Assembly (NCBI RefSeq): GCF_003585925.1 | Contig: NZ_NRJH01000013.1 | Location: 19,454-83,453 of the forward strand | From: Psittacicella melopsittaci | GTDB taxonomy: Bacteria > Pseudomonadota > Gammaproteobacteria > Enterobacterales > Psittacicellaceae | DNA: 64,000 nucleotides | Reading direction: 5' to 3' | Shown here: one piece after another, positions 47,501 through 55,992 of the stretch | Numbering within the stretch: the first letter of the stretch is position 1 | How the letters are laid out: every line of letters begins with the position of its first letter | Program-made: the position numbers and the translations under genes | Notes under the pieces: model-generated | Told to the model about the DNA's origin: nothing | Seen by the model: only the letters and a program-made list of their open reading frames with translations | Databases searched by the model: none

Positions 47501-48591
47501 ACACCTATGCGCAAAACTTTGCCTTACAAAATAAAGATGTAGTGGTGGCAACGACCAGCGTTTATATAGATGCTACTGAAGAAATTGACTTAGGTGCGCA
47601 ACTTAAGCTCTATCCTTTAGCAGGCTTTTTACCTGCAGCTTCTTATATGTACCTAGTGCGCAAAGGGGCTCTAAGAGAACATGAACAAGATTTCTCTTTC
47701 CCTTATTGGGTGGCTGACCACTTTACTTACTTTATTCCGTTTAAGCCAGGTTCGTACGCTATGTCTAACCCGGTGCTAGGCATTCAGGATTTTACTTTTA
47801 CCTCAAATATTCAAGAAGATCGTGCCCAAGCCGAACTTCTCATGCGTAATAACCTGAAAAAAACGCCGATTGGTTGGCATGAAGTACGTGACTTTCTGGA
47901 TAAGAATAAATTTGTTTTACAGCGTGAGTTAACGCTCGAGGAAATCAAAACTAAATTCCCTGGCTTTGAAATTATTCCAGCCTTTAATTACAAAGCTCTT
48001 AGTGAACAAGAGTTTAAGCAACGCTATAACCGAGAAAAATTTATTGAAACCTATGGTCGCGAGCCAAGTGACGATGATATTAACCGTGCTTTACAGCACC
48101 AACAAGTGTATCGTCTCCTAGCCCAACGAGCAAAAAACATCTTTGAGTTTGCCTTAATTATCGAAGACAATATTATTACTGCTCCTGGGCATGACTTAGT
48201 TAAGGAGGCTAACCTCTACCTTAAATATGTAGATACGCGCTTAACTCTAGCTCATCGTCTAGTACTCTTTAGTAATAGCTTAAACCCACAACCGTTTATT
48301 GCTTTAAAAGACAAAGAGCAAAGAGAAGGAGCTTATGTGTTTGCTTCGGGACAAGGTGAACCGCGTCCAGGTTATGAACTCTGTGAAGTAAATGTTAAAG
48401 CTCGCACAGGGGCTAGTGCCTATATGGTAATTAACCTCAATCTCATGAGTGATAAAGCAGATTCAACGCCAGTTTTCTGGTTATACGATGACTTTACTAA
48501 GTTCTTATCCTTTACCTCGAATAGCTTCTCTTATGCTAACCCTTGTCTGGTGGCTAGCCCTGGACAAGATTTAAGCCAAGAAAGCGAGTAA
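44578..48591 (+). CDS. Four-module GT25-type glycosyltransferase
   Basis: This 1337-residue protein is the last gene of the cluster. It begins AYLITDLNGPQANALSLRQ like the gene before it. Module 1 carries ESG at 101-103 and module 2 EDT at 433-435, the same residue number as in the preceding paralogue. Module 3 is the intact one: FLINLDKDTERL near 850, SEMGCTLSH at 909-917, DWVLVAEDD with EDD at 940-942, then YWVADHF. Module 4 has IIEDN at 1196-1198 and the YGREPSDDD...LQHQQ variant motif, so its triad is also broken. A Gln/Glu/Leu-rich stretch of about 250 residues (from about 520 to 770) lies between modules 2 and 3. A clear ribosome binding site (AAGGAAA) precedes the start. A strong terminator ends the operon. 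Confidence 0.75.
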   Translation: MHKFISRAYLITDLNGPQANALSLRQPHSEYLEPVKAIALEKLSPELQDLLLDLDKYTDFYKNTGAYRQAKLKRSLSHLRLWQQISQDPSIPENNFVLIVESGVALANDWLRKVRLLAEQYHDGGLNVICLSNNLIHDFAPRSLEQLGDYSIVTSAELEFPVRDPVQELFAHPAQKLYATRSLHMTGSGAYLIRKAALKEICQQTYDLEQVLAHPEQEFAERKKVSWNTEGWHEYFTYKCGHHAYLVPALGVEVFDISNGRELYTSEQVYNQLTQYRNQQSTALSYEQAKSELEEQQQHWQELNPAQRQLLTDALPVQTGESLRASEGANFLSKVRKYVIADPGIFAWQSTNALSRFFAQAGTSDFKLRYLPQTNDPEYLKFLTFHRLHYKPLTVPLHLPLNEYRYNYAWGNLIKEILTDASLSDHDWVMLCEDTQVFTPDWQRKLNLYLDVVLTSEPNAKILLLADEQAQDFKPLNQEKLTELQVLPSNKVASWAGQRLEPLHLIKAAQAIAQVNYQLEHKLALKAPAPEQPLNILANLEEVKTPALYSPANEQFAGGLGIPPELEEAIGKDPKSLSPELQKLVDIFWQASDIDVTQLKLEQVQLGEQSFTRPLLPENQSQVASLGQNGLEAFALVATAEQGQEVKALVPKYQGLLSEEPSAYLEEFRQQINQPFTGASKEKNQAKLNDALLSQYTQALRQQKSYLLGSGSKFYQTRQEIRELWPTALSIDAGHYLVTDWQPFAYQAISIEVFRLRRYPHVMLNVGALRARAKAHPFNPRRFNAKSLTSVIDFNYNSIIYANPGFSWTRKIERHNAYELTEPSADNVRLLQAQHPEPAKLTAVERLPKFLINLDKDTERLHKFELQVGKDTFTRISAVYGKDYTKEELEQMFDTKRYFEVTHKIPTPSEMGCTLSHCKVYKQVLADQSIKDQDWVLVAEDDNTFSPQWQEKLEQILNFLETPYAQGLDYIQLGHTYAQNFALQNKDVVVATTSVYIDATEEIDLGAQLKLYPLAGFLPAASYMYLVRKGALREHEQDFSFPYWVADHFTYFIPFKPGSYAMSNPVLGIQDFTFTSNIQEDRAQAELLMRNNLKKTPIGWHEVRDFLDKNKFVLQRELTLEEIKTKFPGFEIIPAFNYKALSEQEFKQRYNREKFIETYGREPSDDDINRALQHQQVYRLLAQRAKNIFEFALIIEDNIITAPGHDLVKEANLYLKYVDTRLTLAHRLVLFSNSLNPQPFIALKDKEQREGAYVFASGQGEPRPGYELCEVNVKARTGASAYMVINLNLMSDKADSTPVFWLYDDFTKFLSFTSNSFSYANPCLVASPGQDLSQESE

Positions 48592-48621
48592 TGTGCATAC
48601 AAAAAAGGTAAACTTAAATAA

Positions 48622-48637
48622 GGTTAATTATTTAAAT
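48622..48637 (+). repeat. GGTTAATTATTTAAAT repeat copy
   Basis: This is another copy of the intergenic element seen at 8868, 27471 (reverse) and 31389, here between the GT25 operon stop and its terminator. Confidence 0.6.
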
Positions 48638-48677
48638 AATTTACCAACTCAAAAATAGTTAATTAGTTAAATTAAAT

Positions 48678-48712
48678 AAAGATCCCCATACCTAGTATGA
48701 GGATCTTTTTTT
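48678..48712 (+). terminator. Terminator of the GT25 operon
   Basis: Arms AAAGATCCCCATAC / GTATGAGGATCTTT pair with one mismatch around a 3-base loop and are followed by seven T residues. Confidence 0.88.
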
Positions 48713-48719
48713 AAGCAAA

Positions 48720-48748
48720 GAAAAACAGAGGGAGTTTTTTCCCTCTGT
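48720..48748 (-). terminator. Terminator of the adenylate cyclase gene
   Basis: Perfect 9-base arms ACAGAGGGA / TCCCTCTGT are followed on the minus strand by TTTTTC, 14 bases after the stop. Confidence 0.82.
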
Positions 48749-48761
48749 GAGTGAGATACTT

Positions 48762-51700
48762 CTATAACTCTTGCCCGAGAATTTTACTCCAAGCATTTAC
48801 TTGAGTTAAAGAAGACGGATTAAGAACTTGCGTATTTGCCTCGAGAACGTAAACTTCGAGTTGAAGCAAGCTCTTAGATACTTGTGGATATACTGTCCAT
48901 AAAGCAGCCGGAAGCATTTGCCCCAACGAACCTACGGCATTATAGTAGGTAGTGAGCTCTTGCTCTGGCGTACTTAAATAAAGGTGATAACTTACCTTAT
49001 TCTCATCCTCTATAGGTTGCACAAAAATTTGCATAACTCCAGGTTTTTGTAAGAGTTTTACTTTTTGTTCATAATAGGCTAGAGTTCCAGGTAAAGTTGA
49101 GTTAGTTACTTGATAGAGGCGCATAAACTCACGTCTTTGAGCTTGGTAGTCGAGGGCAAGAGGTTTAGTTTGCTCTTGGCGTAACCAAATTTCTAGTTGC
49201 GAGTTTAAGGCTTTGAGTAAAAGTTGGTTAATTCCTTGCACATCAGGACCATTGAGCTTATGTAAGGATATACTTGGTAAGCTCGAGGTGCTTAAATGAG
49301 TTTGGAAATAACGTTGTAAATTAGTAAAAGCATTTTTGCCCGTAAAACGAATATTACGGTAAGTACCTACGCGGGTAATATAAACCAAGCTTAAGTATTC
49401 AACAAAGTCACCAACTACCCCCGCAACATTGAGATCGAGTTGCTCGAGGCTATGGAGTAAAACATTGACACTTTCTTGATTTAAGTCGCGATATTTTACC
49501 AGAACATAGGCAGTGGCAATTTCCTCTTGGTCTTTTAAATGTGCCAAGGTAAAAATACGTGCCATATGATTCATGGTGGTAATGCTTACACTTTCTTGCT
49601 CACTAACTTTATGAGCATGAGGCATTTCTAGTTTTTGCTGAGCAAAATTATCTAGATGGTTGAGCAAGTGATTAGCAATTTCCAAGCGACGATTACGCAT
49701 AATACTATTATCTTGGGCAGCGTAGAGATCAGGCTGGTCATATCTTTGTACTATGTCCATATCTGAACATTCCTCGCCTAGGTAAGTACCTATAATCGAA
49801 GCTAAAGAAATTAGATTACGTCCGCCCAGACTTGGGCTAATCGTAACTTTATTGACGCGCCCTTGGGCATTAGCATAGGCTTCGATTACTGGATCCATAC
49901 GCGCTGGAGTATGCTCGAGAAGATAATTTAATTTTTCTTCGCGCGTATGCGGAGTAGTGTCTTCCAACTCTTCCTCTTCATAACCTGGAGGCAAAGGAGG
50001 CTCATCATGAGTTACGGCGGTAGTTAAGCGGTAGCTTTTTTCACCAGTAAAATCAAAATTATCATCTACAACTAGCGGACGATTAGCTTCTTGCCCTAAG
50101 ATGTTTAAGTACATGTTTAAGCGATCTGAGCTTTGCTCATTATTACTTGCTCTTTTATCTTTTTCTAGGCGTGCTGCTTGAGTCAGTGCGGTTAAACTAT
50201 CATCTAGTTTTAATTTCCCTTGCGCTTCAGGATCCATAACCACACTCAAGGACATAATCCCTTTACCTGCCCCCACAAATTTTGGCATCATCTCAGGAAA
50301 ACTTGCATGCTCAGGAGCAATAAAGTTTAACTCAAGTTTTTCGCCAAGATTTGGTTGCACTTGCTCGCCGAGTTCCATAAGTAAATAGTCTTCGGTGAGA
50401 TAACGTAAGTTTTGGTGATAAACGCGTCCTTGCTCTTTATCAGTTAGACTTAGTTTTACGCGGGCATACATGAGATTACCTAAGTAATTCATGTAATTGC
50501 GGTTCTCAATAGTTTGGCGACTAAATGCTTGCAACATTTTTCCTAATACTTGCGGGCTATAGTTAAACCAATGTAGTTTGCCCTGTACAGGCAGAGTTAA
50601 AGTATCGAGATCTTGTAACTCTAAACTATGTTTATTTGCCTTGCGTCTTGGGGAGTACCAGTAAATATCATACTCTGGGAAGTACTGATATTGAGCGGTA
50701 AAATAAACTGCTTTGCCTTGGGCAAAGGCAACTAAACTAGCAAATTGTTTTTCATAGAGTTCAATTTGCTGGTTAGCGACATAGTTTTCTATATGTTGCG
50801 GTTGCGAGTCACTAATATAGCCTTGCCCTAAAGTATAGGTTAAAGGCGGAGCTTGTAAATGGGCAAGTTGCAGAGCTTTAGCCCGAATTTGTCTTAGAGT
50901 CGCTTGCCATTGCTGTTGCTGTTTGGCTTGATCTAAACTAAGTTGATCATTTTCGACCGCAGCATAAAGCAAAGTAGCTATATCAGTAATGGCACTAGTA
51001 CTTACTTGCTGTTTGTAAAGATGTTGAATACCAAAATAATCGCGTAAATCGAGATGTAAGCGTGAAGCTATTGCCGTTAACTCCCCCGAACCTGGATGTT
51101 GCCCAAAAGTTCGAATCGGTAAAATCGAAGGTGGTAAATTAAATAGACCCCACAGTTTACGATCAAGTTTTGCAGCATGTAAGCGAGCCTTGTGCATTAC
51201 CGAAGAGAAGAACTCTGCCTCAGGGGCTTTTACTTGTGTTTGTCGATCTATTTGTTCGAGATTAAAACTGGTAAAGCCACTTTGACTGCTAATTTGATCT
51301 GGACTATGCCAAAGCTGAGAAACAGCATGACTAAATGGCGACTTGTCCATTACTTGCCATTTAATTGGCATAAGCGAATCTCGTTCTTTACTATAAGTAT
51401 CTTGTACTTTAGCGACAAGAGCTCGAGTTACTCCCGCTTGCACTTTCCCCAGTTGAGGTTTAGCGAGGCTAAGCACTTTTACGGTATAGCCTGCATGAGC
51501 TAAATCAGGCAGATAATTTTTTAATTTAAAGCCTTGCGCTGCCAGACTTAATTGCGGAGCATAGACTTGGTAATGAGGCAAGCTTTGATAACTGGTAAAG
51601 TAATTGAGTTGAGCAAAATCACTAAAGTTATAGAAAAAGCTCAGTAAAGACTTCATTAACAGAGCTGGCTTATTTCCTGGCTGGGTAATTTGCCCTTCAC

Positions 51701-54221
51701 TATGTGGCATGTAAACAAACGCATGCACACTTTGGTAGAGAGCAGGATTCCAGCTTTTACCAGGCACAGGGCTAGCATGCGCCACGCCACGAATACGACG
51801 ACGTAAATACTCATGACGCCCTAAATAGGTCGAAGGATCAAGTTGCTGTAGGTTAGCAGCTAGGCTAACTAAATAATTGTCTCCTTTAGCCAGATTAAAA
51901 TTACTTGGCGTAGTTTCTCTTGCTCCTAAAACCAGAGGTTTGGGAGCTATTTCTTGCCAGTGTAAAAGGCTACTTTGCCCTGTAGTTAAAGTAAAACTAG
52001 GTTCGAGCCTACTTGGAGTTGTCCAAGGATTTGCCTCTTGGCTCGCTAATTCTTGCGCAACTTCTTCTCCTTCGAGAAGAACTTGAGGTGCAAGAAAATC
52101 TTGTTCGGCTTGTTGCGTTTCATTTAAGCTGACTTTAGTAAGAATACTATCTAGCTCTTCAACCTCTTGAGCATTTAAAGTACCAGGTTTAGTAGTATTG
52201 TCGGATTGGTACTTAGCTAGTACTTCAGGATATTCTTGATGGAATAACTGTTCGACTTGGCGAACATAGTTAACCTGCTGATCAGTGCTATTGTCAACTA
52301 CTAGCTCTTGCTCTGACCAAATTTTTTCGTTGAACAGATTTGGTAAATTATCAACAAAAAGATAATCTGATACGCGACGCGATAAGCGACTTAAATAGCT
52401 TCGCACATCAACTTTTTTCCGTAAGCCTTTAATTAGGTTAATTAAAAACTCTTGGCTATAGTAAGGGTTTTGTTTGAGTTGGAGTTGGGTTTTATTGGTA
52501 ATTAAACCATTAAAGTAACACCAGCAAACTAAACTAATAAAGTCGTAGTTAACTTCAATATGTTTGCGTTCAGGATTTGAGCCTGGATTATTTTTATCTA
52601 TATTAACCACATACCAAACAACTTCGTGTTCTTTACCTGTAAAGTAACCAAAGTAGAGATAGCTCTCGGTAAGATCTAGCTCAGGGTACTGGTTATAGAT
52701 TTTAATTTGATTGCGGTGGTTAACAAAAAGCGAAGAAACTGTGCGTTCAATTTCCCGTAACTCTTGATGATCGGCAAAACTTATTTTCATTTCTTGCGGA
52801 TTAACCAAGCTGTTCATCATAAAGTTGTACAGCTGCATATAGGTTTTTATCAGAGCTCGTTTATAGTTGTTATTGTATTTAACTAGCTCGCCTATATGCC
52901 AGTAACGGAAACGTAAGGCAAGTTTAACATCTACAAGACTAATGTAAGAAGCAAACTTATTACGTAAACGTACTGTCATTACCCGTAAATCACGGGGCAC
53001 ATGAATAAAGCTATCGGGACTATCTAAATGTTCTAAAAGGTAATCTACGGCATCACTTTCTTCAATTTTTAAGCCTCGCATAATATTTTGTAGGCTCGGA
53101 GCAAAGTGTTTGTGTACTTTAAGTAAAAAGCTGGTAAAAACTAGGTAAGCTCGTTCAGTATCATTAATAAGAATCAAGTATTGCATTACCTTAGTTAACA
53201 CTAGCTCGTAAGCATCATAGTGTAAATGCGAGTGGACATAAGGCTCGAGTTCTTGGTTTTGGTAGATTTTTTGCCAAAGAGCAAGCACCTCTTGATTTGA
53301 CGCCTTATGTTCATAACCTTTGAGAATACTTTTTTTCATTTGCACCGATACTAAATCGGTGTTGGGAAACTCACTAAAGTAAGCTTCGAGTAAGCAAATT
53401 TTAATAAAGGATTTAAAAGGGTTATGTAAACCTTTATAAATAAGCCAGAGCGAAGTTGCGTAAAAGGCTTGCCGACTCAGGTGCGTTAGTTCCATGCCAC
53501 CAAAGTCTATCCAGTCAACAGGGTTAATTAAACCAAAGTCAATATAAGCTTGTTTTACTTCTTGATAGCTATAGCCTTTTAGTTCGGGAAGAAAATACCA
53601 GAGGATCCATTTTCCTGCTATTTTTGTTGCCGAACGATAAAACTCATCAAGTAAAAATACTTTCTCTCTAATCCCCCCTTCGTTAAGATACTGATTGTTA
53701 TGGCGGTTATAGAGCAGATGATTAGTGTCAACAAGATAGAAGCTAACTTCAATATTGTAAGTTGCTTGGAACCAAGAACTAATTTGTTTGAGTTTAGCGT
53801 AAAGAGCTTTACGGCTCGAAGCTTCGAGATTAGGCTCAACTATAACCCAGAGATCTATATCTGAGTCACTTGTAAAAGTAACCGAAGTTACCGAGCCCAT
53901 AACGTAAATCCCCTGAATAGGGGTAGCTTTAGGAGCTTCTAGTAACGAAGCGTTATAAGCAACATAGTCAGAAAAATCAGCAAAAATTTCTTTGTTTACT
54001 AAAAAATTAGCCACACCACAAGCGGCATGAGGTTCATAGAACTTCATACCTGGCTGATTATAATGCAGAATATAAGGAATATAAGTGAGAAAGTCACGAA
54101 TACTGGGTGACTTGGAAGCTAGAGTGAACTCATAACGATGACGATGAAAAGCAGTCATTGCTTGGGTATTATTTCTAAGTTCATCTCGAGCTTGAGTATA
54201 AGTCAAGCCTACTTTTTGCAT
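48762..54221 (-). CDS. cyaA: Class I adenylate cyclase with doubled length
   Basis: Class I cyclases make cAMP for the CRP catabolite response. The catalytic motif is clear: YVMGSVTSVTFTSDSDIDLW with Gly109-Ser110 and the metal-binding Asp121 and Asp123, equal to GSxxS...SDxDxW of E. coli CyaA. The N-terminal MTAFHRHRYEF, the LPELKGY stretch near 214 and the WIDFGGMELT stretch near 240 also follow the family through about residue 600. Residues about 620-1819 form a long second part with only scattered resemblance to the E. coli regulatory region, which ends at 848. This part is rich in Gln and Leu and includes an acidic PPLPPGYEEEELED stretch near 1412. Whether glucose-dependent control is kept is unknown. 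It converges on the GT25 operon. Confidence 0.85.
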   Translation of the reverse strand: MQKVGLTYTQARDELRNNTQAMTAFHRHRYEFTLASKSPSIRDFLTYIPYILHYNQPGMKFYEPHAACGVANFLVNKEIFADFSDYVAYNASLLEAPKATPIQGIYVMGSVTSVTFTSDSDIDLWVIVEPNLEASSRKALYAKLKQISSWFQATYNIEVSFYLVDTNHLLYNRHNNQYLNEGGIREKVFLLDEFYRSATKIAGKWILWYFLPELKGYSYQEVKQAYIDFGLINPVDWIDFGGMELTHLSRQAFYATSLWLIYKGLHNPFKSFIKICLLEAYFSEFPNTDLVSVQMKKSILKGYEHKASNQEVLALWQKIYQNQELEPYVHSHLHYDAYELVLTKVMQYLILINDTERAYLVFTSFLLKVHKHFAPSLQNIMRGLKIEESDAVDYLLEHLDSPDSFIHVPRDLRVMTVRLRNKFASYISLVDVKLALRFRYWHIGELVKYNNNYKRALIKTYMQLYNFMMNSLVNPQEMKISFADHQELREIERTVSSLFVNHRNQIKIYNQYPELDLTESYLYFGYFTGKEHEVVWYVVNIDKNNPGSNPERKHIEVNYDFISLVCWCYFNGLITNKTQLQLKQNPYYSQEFLINLIKGLRKKVDVRSYLSRLSRRVSDYLFVDNLPNLFNEKIWSEQELVVDNSTDQQVNYVRQVEQLFHQEYPEVLAKYQSDNTTKPGTLNAQEVEELDSILTKVSLNETQQAEQDFLAPQVLLEGEEVAQELASQEANPWTTPSRLEPSFTLTTGQSSLLHWQEIAPKPLVLGARETTPSNFNLAKGDNYLVSLAANLQQLDPSTYLGRHEYLRRRIRGVAHASPVPGKSWNPALYQSVHAFVYMPHSEGQITQPGNKPALLMKSLLSFFYNFSDFAQLNYFTSYQSLPHYQVYAPQLSLAAQGFKLKNYLPDLAHAGYTVKVLSLAKPQLGKVQAGVTRALVAKVQDTYSKERDSLMPIKWQVMDKSPFSHAVSQLWHSPDQISSQSGFTSFNLEQIDRQTQVKAPEAEFFSSVMHKARLHAAKLDRKLWGLFNLPPSILPIRTFGQHPGSGELTAIASRLHLDLRDYFGIQHLYKQQVSTSAITDIATLLYAAVENDQLSLDQAKQQQQWQATLRQIRAKALQLAHLQAPPLTYTLGQGYISDSQPQHIENYVANQQIELYEKQFASLVAFAQGKAVYFTAQYQYFPEYDIYWYSPRRKANKHSLELQDLDTLTLPVQGKLHWFNYSPQVLGKMLQAFSRQTIENRNYMNYLGNLMYARVKLSLTDKEQGRVYHQNLRYLTEDYLLMELGEQVQPNLGEKLELNFIAPEHASFPEMMPKFVGAGKGIMSLSVVMDPEAQGKLKLDDSLTALTQAARLEKDKRASNNEQSSDRLNMYLNILGQEANRPLVVDDNFDFTGEKSYRLTTAVTHDEPPLPPGYEEEELEDTTPHTREEKLNYLLEHTPARMDPVIEAYANAQGRVNKVTISPSLGGRNLISLASIIGTYLGEECSDMDIVQRYDQPDLYAAQDNSIMRNRRLEIANHLLNHLDNFAQQKLEMPHAHKVSEQESVSITTMNHMARIFTLAHLKDQEEIATAYVLVKYRDLNQESVNVLLHSLEQLDLNVAGVVGDFVEYLSLVYITRVGTYRNIRFTGKNAFTNLQRYFQTHLSTSSLPSISLHKLNGPDVQGINQLLLKALNSQLEIWLRQEQTKPLALDYQAQRREFMRLYQVTNSTLPGTLAYYEQKVKLLQKPGVMQIFVQPIEDENKVSYHLYLSTPEQELTTYYNAVGSLGQMLPAALWTVYPQVSKSLLQLEVYVLEANTQVLNPSSLTQVNAWSKILGQEL

Positions 54222-54802
54222 CGAAATATCCTTACAAGATTCAGGATTGTGGTGGAGAAGGAAAAACTAGGTTGTTTAGCTAAAACTAAACTACATAGTT
54301 TATTTTACTATTTTTACGGGTAAAATACTTAAATATCTTACTTTTGCGACAAGAAAAAAAGGATTTCTAACCTTTAAAATACTTAAGGAAGGTAACTTTT
54401 TTTGTGCTTTAAGAAAACAAAGTCCCCAAATAATCAAAAATTATCTAAAATGGACAAAATTTATCTTAACTACTTACTATTTAAGCACAAATTCCTAAAT
54501 TTGAGAAGACTTTTTGAAAAATTAGCCTAAATAATTTAGCCTCAAGTTTATTTATCACGGGCTTAGACAAACTAAAATAGCAAAAAAACTAAGGGTTAAA
54601 AGGGAAAATAAAAGGGAAAAAAAGAAAAAATAAGGGTAAAATTTTTAGCTCTAAACTAGATTGGGCAAGCTTGAGAAGGTAAAAATGAACAAAGACTAAA
54701 AGGAAAGAAGATAATTTTGTAACTTCGCTAAAATACTTAACTACTTACACAAACGCAAAACTTTTTTAGCCCCAAAAAAATAACCAAAGAAAAAATCTTT
54801 GG
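54222..54802. other. AT-rich intergenic stretch, no gene seen
   Basis: These 581 bases between the starts of cyaA and the end of the LysR gene are very rich in A and T, with purine runs such as AAAAGGGAAAATAAAAGGG around 54598-54650. A probable cyaA promoter must lie near 54230-54400 on the minus strand but cannot be fixed by eye. No ORF or hairpin of note apart from the LysR terminator. Confidence 0.5.
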
Positions 54803-54804
54803 TT
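54774..54804 (-). terminator. Terminator of the LysR regulator gene, touching its stop codon
   Basis: Arms TAACCAAAGA / TCTTTGGTTA around 5 A residues are followed on the minus strand by seven T residues; the 3' arm overlaps the stop at 54803. Confidence 0.85.
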
Positions 54805-55693
54805 ACCATTTATATTTTGGTGCTTCTTTTACGAGAAAATCTATTAAAGCTCTTACATTGGCAGGCATATATTGACGTGAAGTATAGACAATATGTATAC
54901 CTATGGTTGGGAGCTCCCAATCAGGAAGAAGTTCAATAAATTTTCCTTTGTTGAGCTCACTTTCAATTAAGTAATTCGGCAACATAGCTACCCCTAAGCC
55001 ATTTTGCACAGCAAGAAACATATTTGTTACATCATTAGAAACAAAAGAACCTTGCATTTTAACTAGTTTAGTAATCTCGCCCTTAGATATAAGTAAATCT
55101 TTTTTATCAAATTGAGCATAGGTAATAAAGTTTAATCGCTCTAATTCTTCTGGCGTAGTTGGGGTAAAGCCAAGCGATTTAATATATTTTTCGGTAGTAA
55201 CTAGCTTAGATTCACAAGTGCTTATTTGTCGAGCAATTAGCGAATCTTCAATCGTATTACCAAAACGTATCGCGAGGTCGATACGATCATTAATTAAATC
55301 GGTGTTACTATCAGCAACCAGAAGATGAATATTTACTTGGGGGTGTAGCTTTTGGAATTGAGCAAGTAAATTATTTAATTGGGCTATGGCAAAAGAAACG
55401 CTTGTCGTAATCCGAATAGTACCACTTAAATGATTTGGCTCATCTTTAAGCTCTTGCATCTTATCAACCAATTCAAGAATTTGTTGACACTGTTGCACTA
55501 ATTGTTCCCCTGCTGAGGTCAGGCTCACATTACGAGTTGTGCGATTAAAAAGTCGAACTTTTAACCAGTCTTCTAAAAAACTTATATAGCGAGATACTTT
55601 TGCAGTGGATATATCTAAACCTTGAGCCGCATCGGTAAAACTCCCTGTATGGGCTACTTGCAAAAATACCTTCATTGCTTCAATTCTGTCCAT
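54803..55693 (-). CDS. LysR-family transcriptional regulator
   Basis: This is a 296-residue regulator of the LysR type. The N-terminal winged helix-turn-helix is typical: MDRIEAMKVFLQVAHTGSFT, then AAQGLDISTAKVSRYISFLE and LFNRTTRNVSLTSAGE within the first 70 residues. The effector-binding domain follows, with an early TIRITTSVSFA near 93 and NDVTNMFLAVQNGLGVAMLP near 220. It resembles the group to which DhcR and AaeR of enteric bacteria belong. It is transcribed away from hflK, with 299 bases between starts, and could regulate itself or hflKC. The ligand and targets cannot be read from the sequence. Confidence 0.9.
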   Translation of the reverse strand: MDRIEAMKVFLQVAHTGSFTDAAQGLDISTAKVSRYISFLEDWLKVRLFNRTTRNVSLTSAGEQLVQQCQQILELVDKMQELKDEPNHLSGTIRITTSVSFAIAQLNNLLAQFQKLHPQVNIHLLVADSNTDLINDRIDLAIRFGNTIEDSLIARQISTCESKLVTTEKYIKSLGFTPTTPEELERLNFITYAQFDKKDLLISKGEITKLVKMQGSFVSNDVTNMFLAVQNGLGVAMLPNYLIESELNKGKFIELLPDWELPTIGIHIVYTSRQYMPANVRALIDFLVKEAPKYKW

Positions 55694-55805
55694 AAGGAAA
55701 ACCTTGATAAAATAATAAGCCTAGTCTTTATTATAATTTACTTTCACTTATTTTTGAGCAAAGTTTGAGGCAAGAACTAGATTTTGTTCTCTAATAACGA
55801 TTTTT

Positions 55806-55834
55806 TTGAGGAAAAGGCAAATAACTGTTATAAT
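55806..55834 (+). promoter_or_regulatory. Promoter for hflK-hflC
   Basis: TTGAGG (-35, four of six consensus bases) is followed after 17 bases by TATAAT at 55829-55834 with an upstream TG, making both a -35 and an extended -10. It lies about 160 bases before the hflK start. Confidence 0.6.
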
Positions 55835-55992
55835 TAAAGAAAAAGATCGCTAAGAAATTTCCTTATTTTCTTAGATTTTCGCAAAGGAACTGGGAAAATT
55901 TATTAATTAGTTTTCCCTACCCATAAATTTAGACTAGTGGGAAACTAGCCTAAATTTTTTCCTTTACACCATTTAATTAAAAGGGTTGCCTA

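Noticed and set aside
51192..51503. 103-codon ORF antisense to cyaA
   Set aside because: It shows no motif and no ribosome binding site; it exists because the opposite frame is open.
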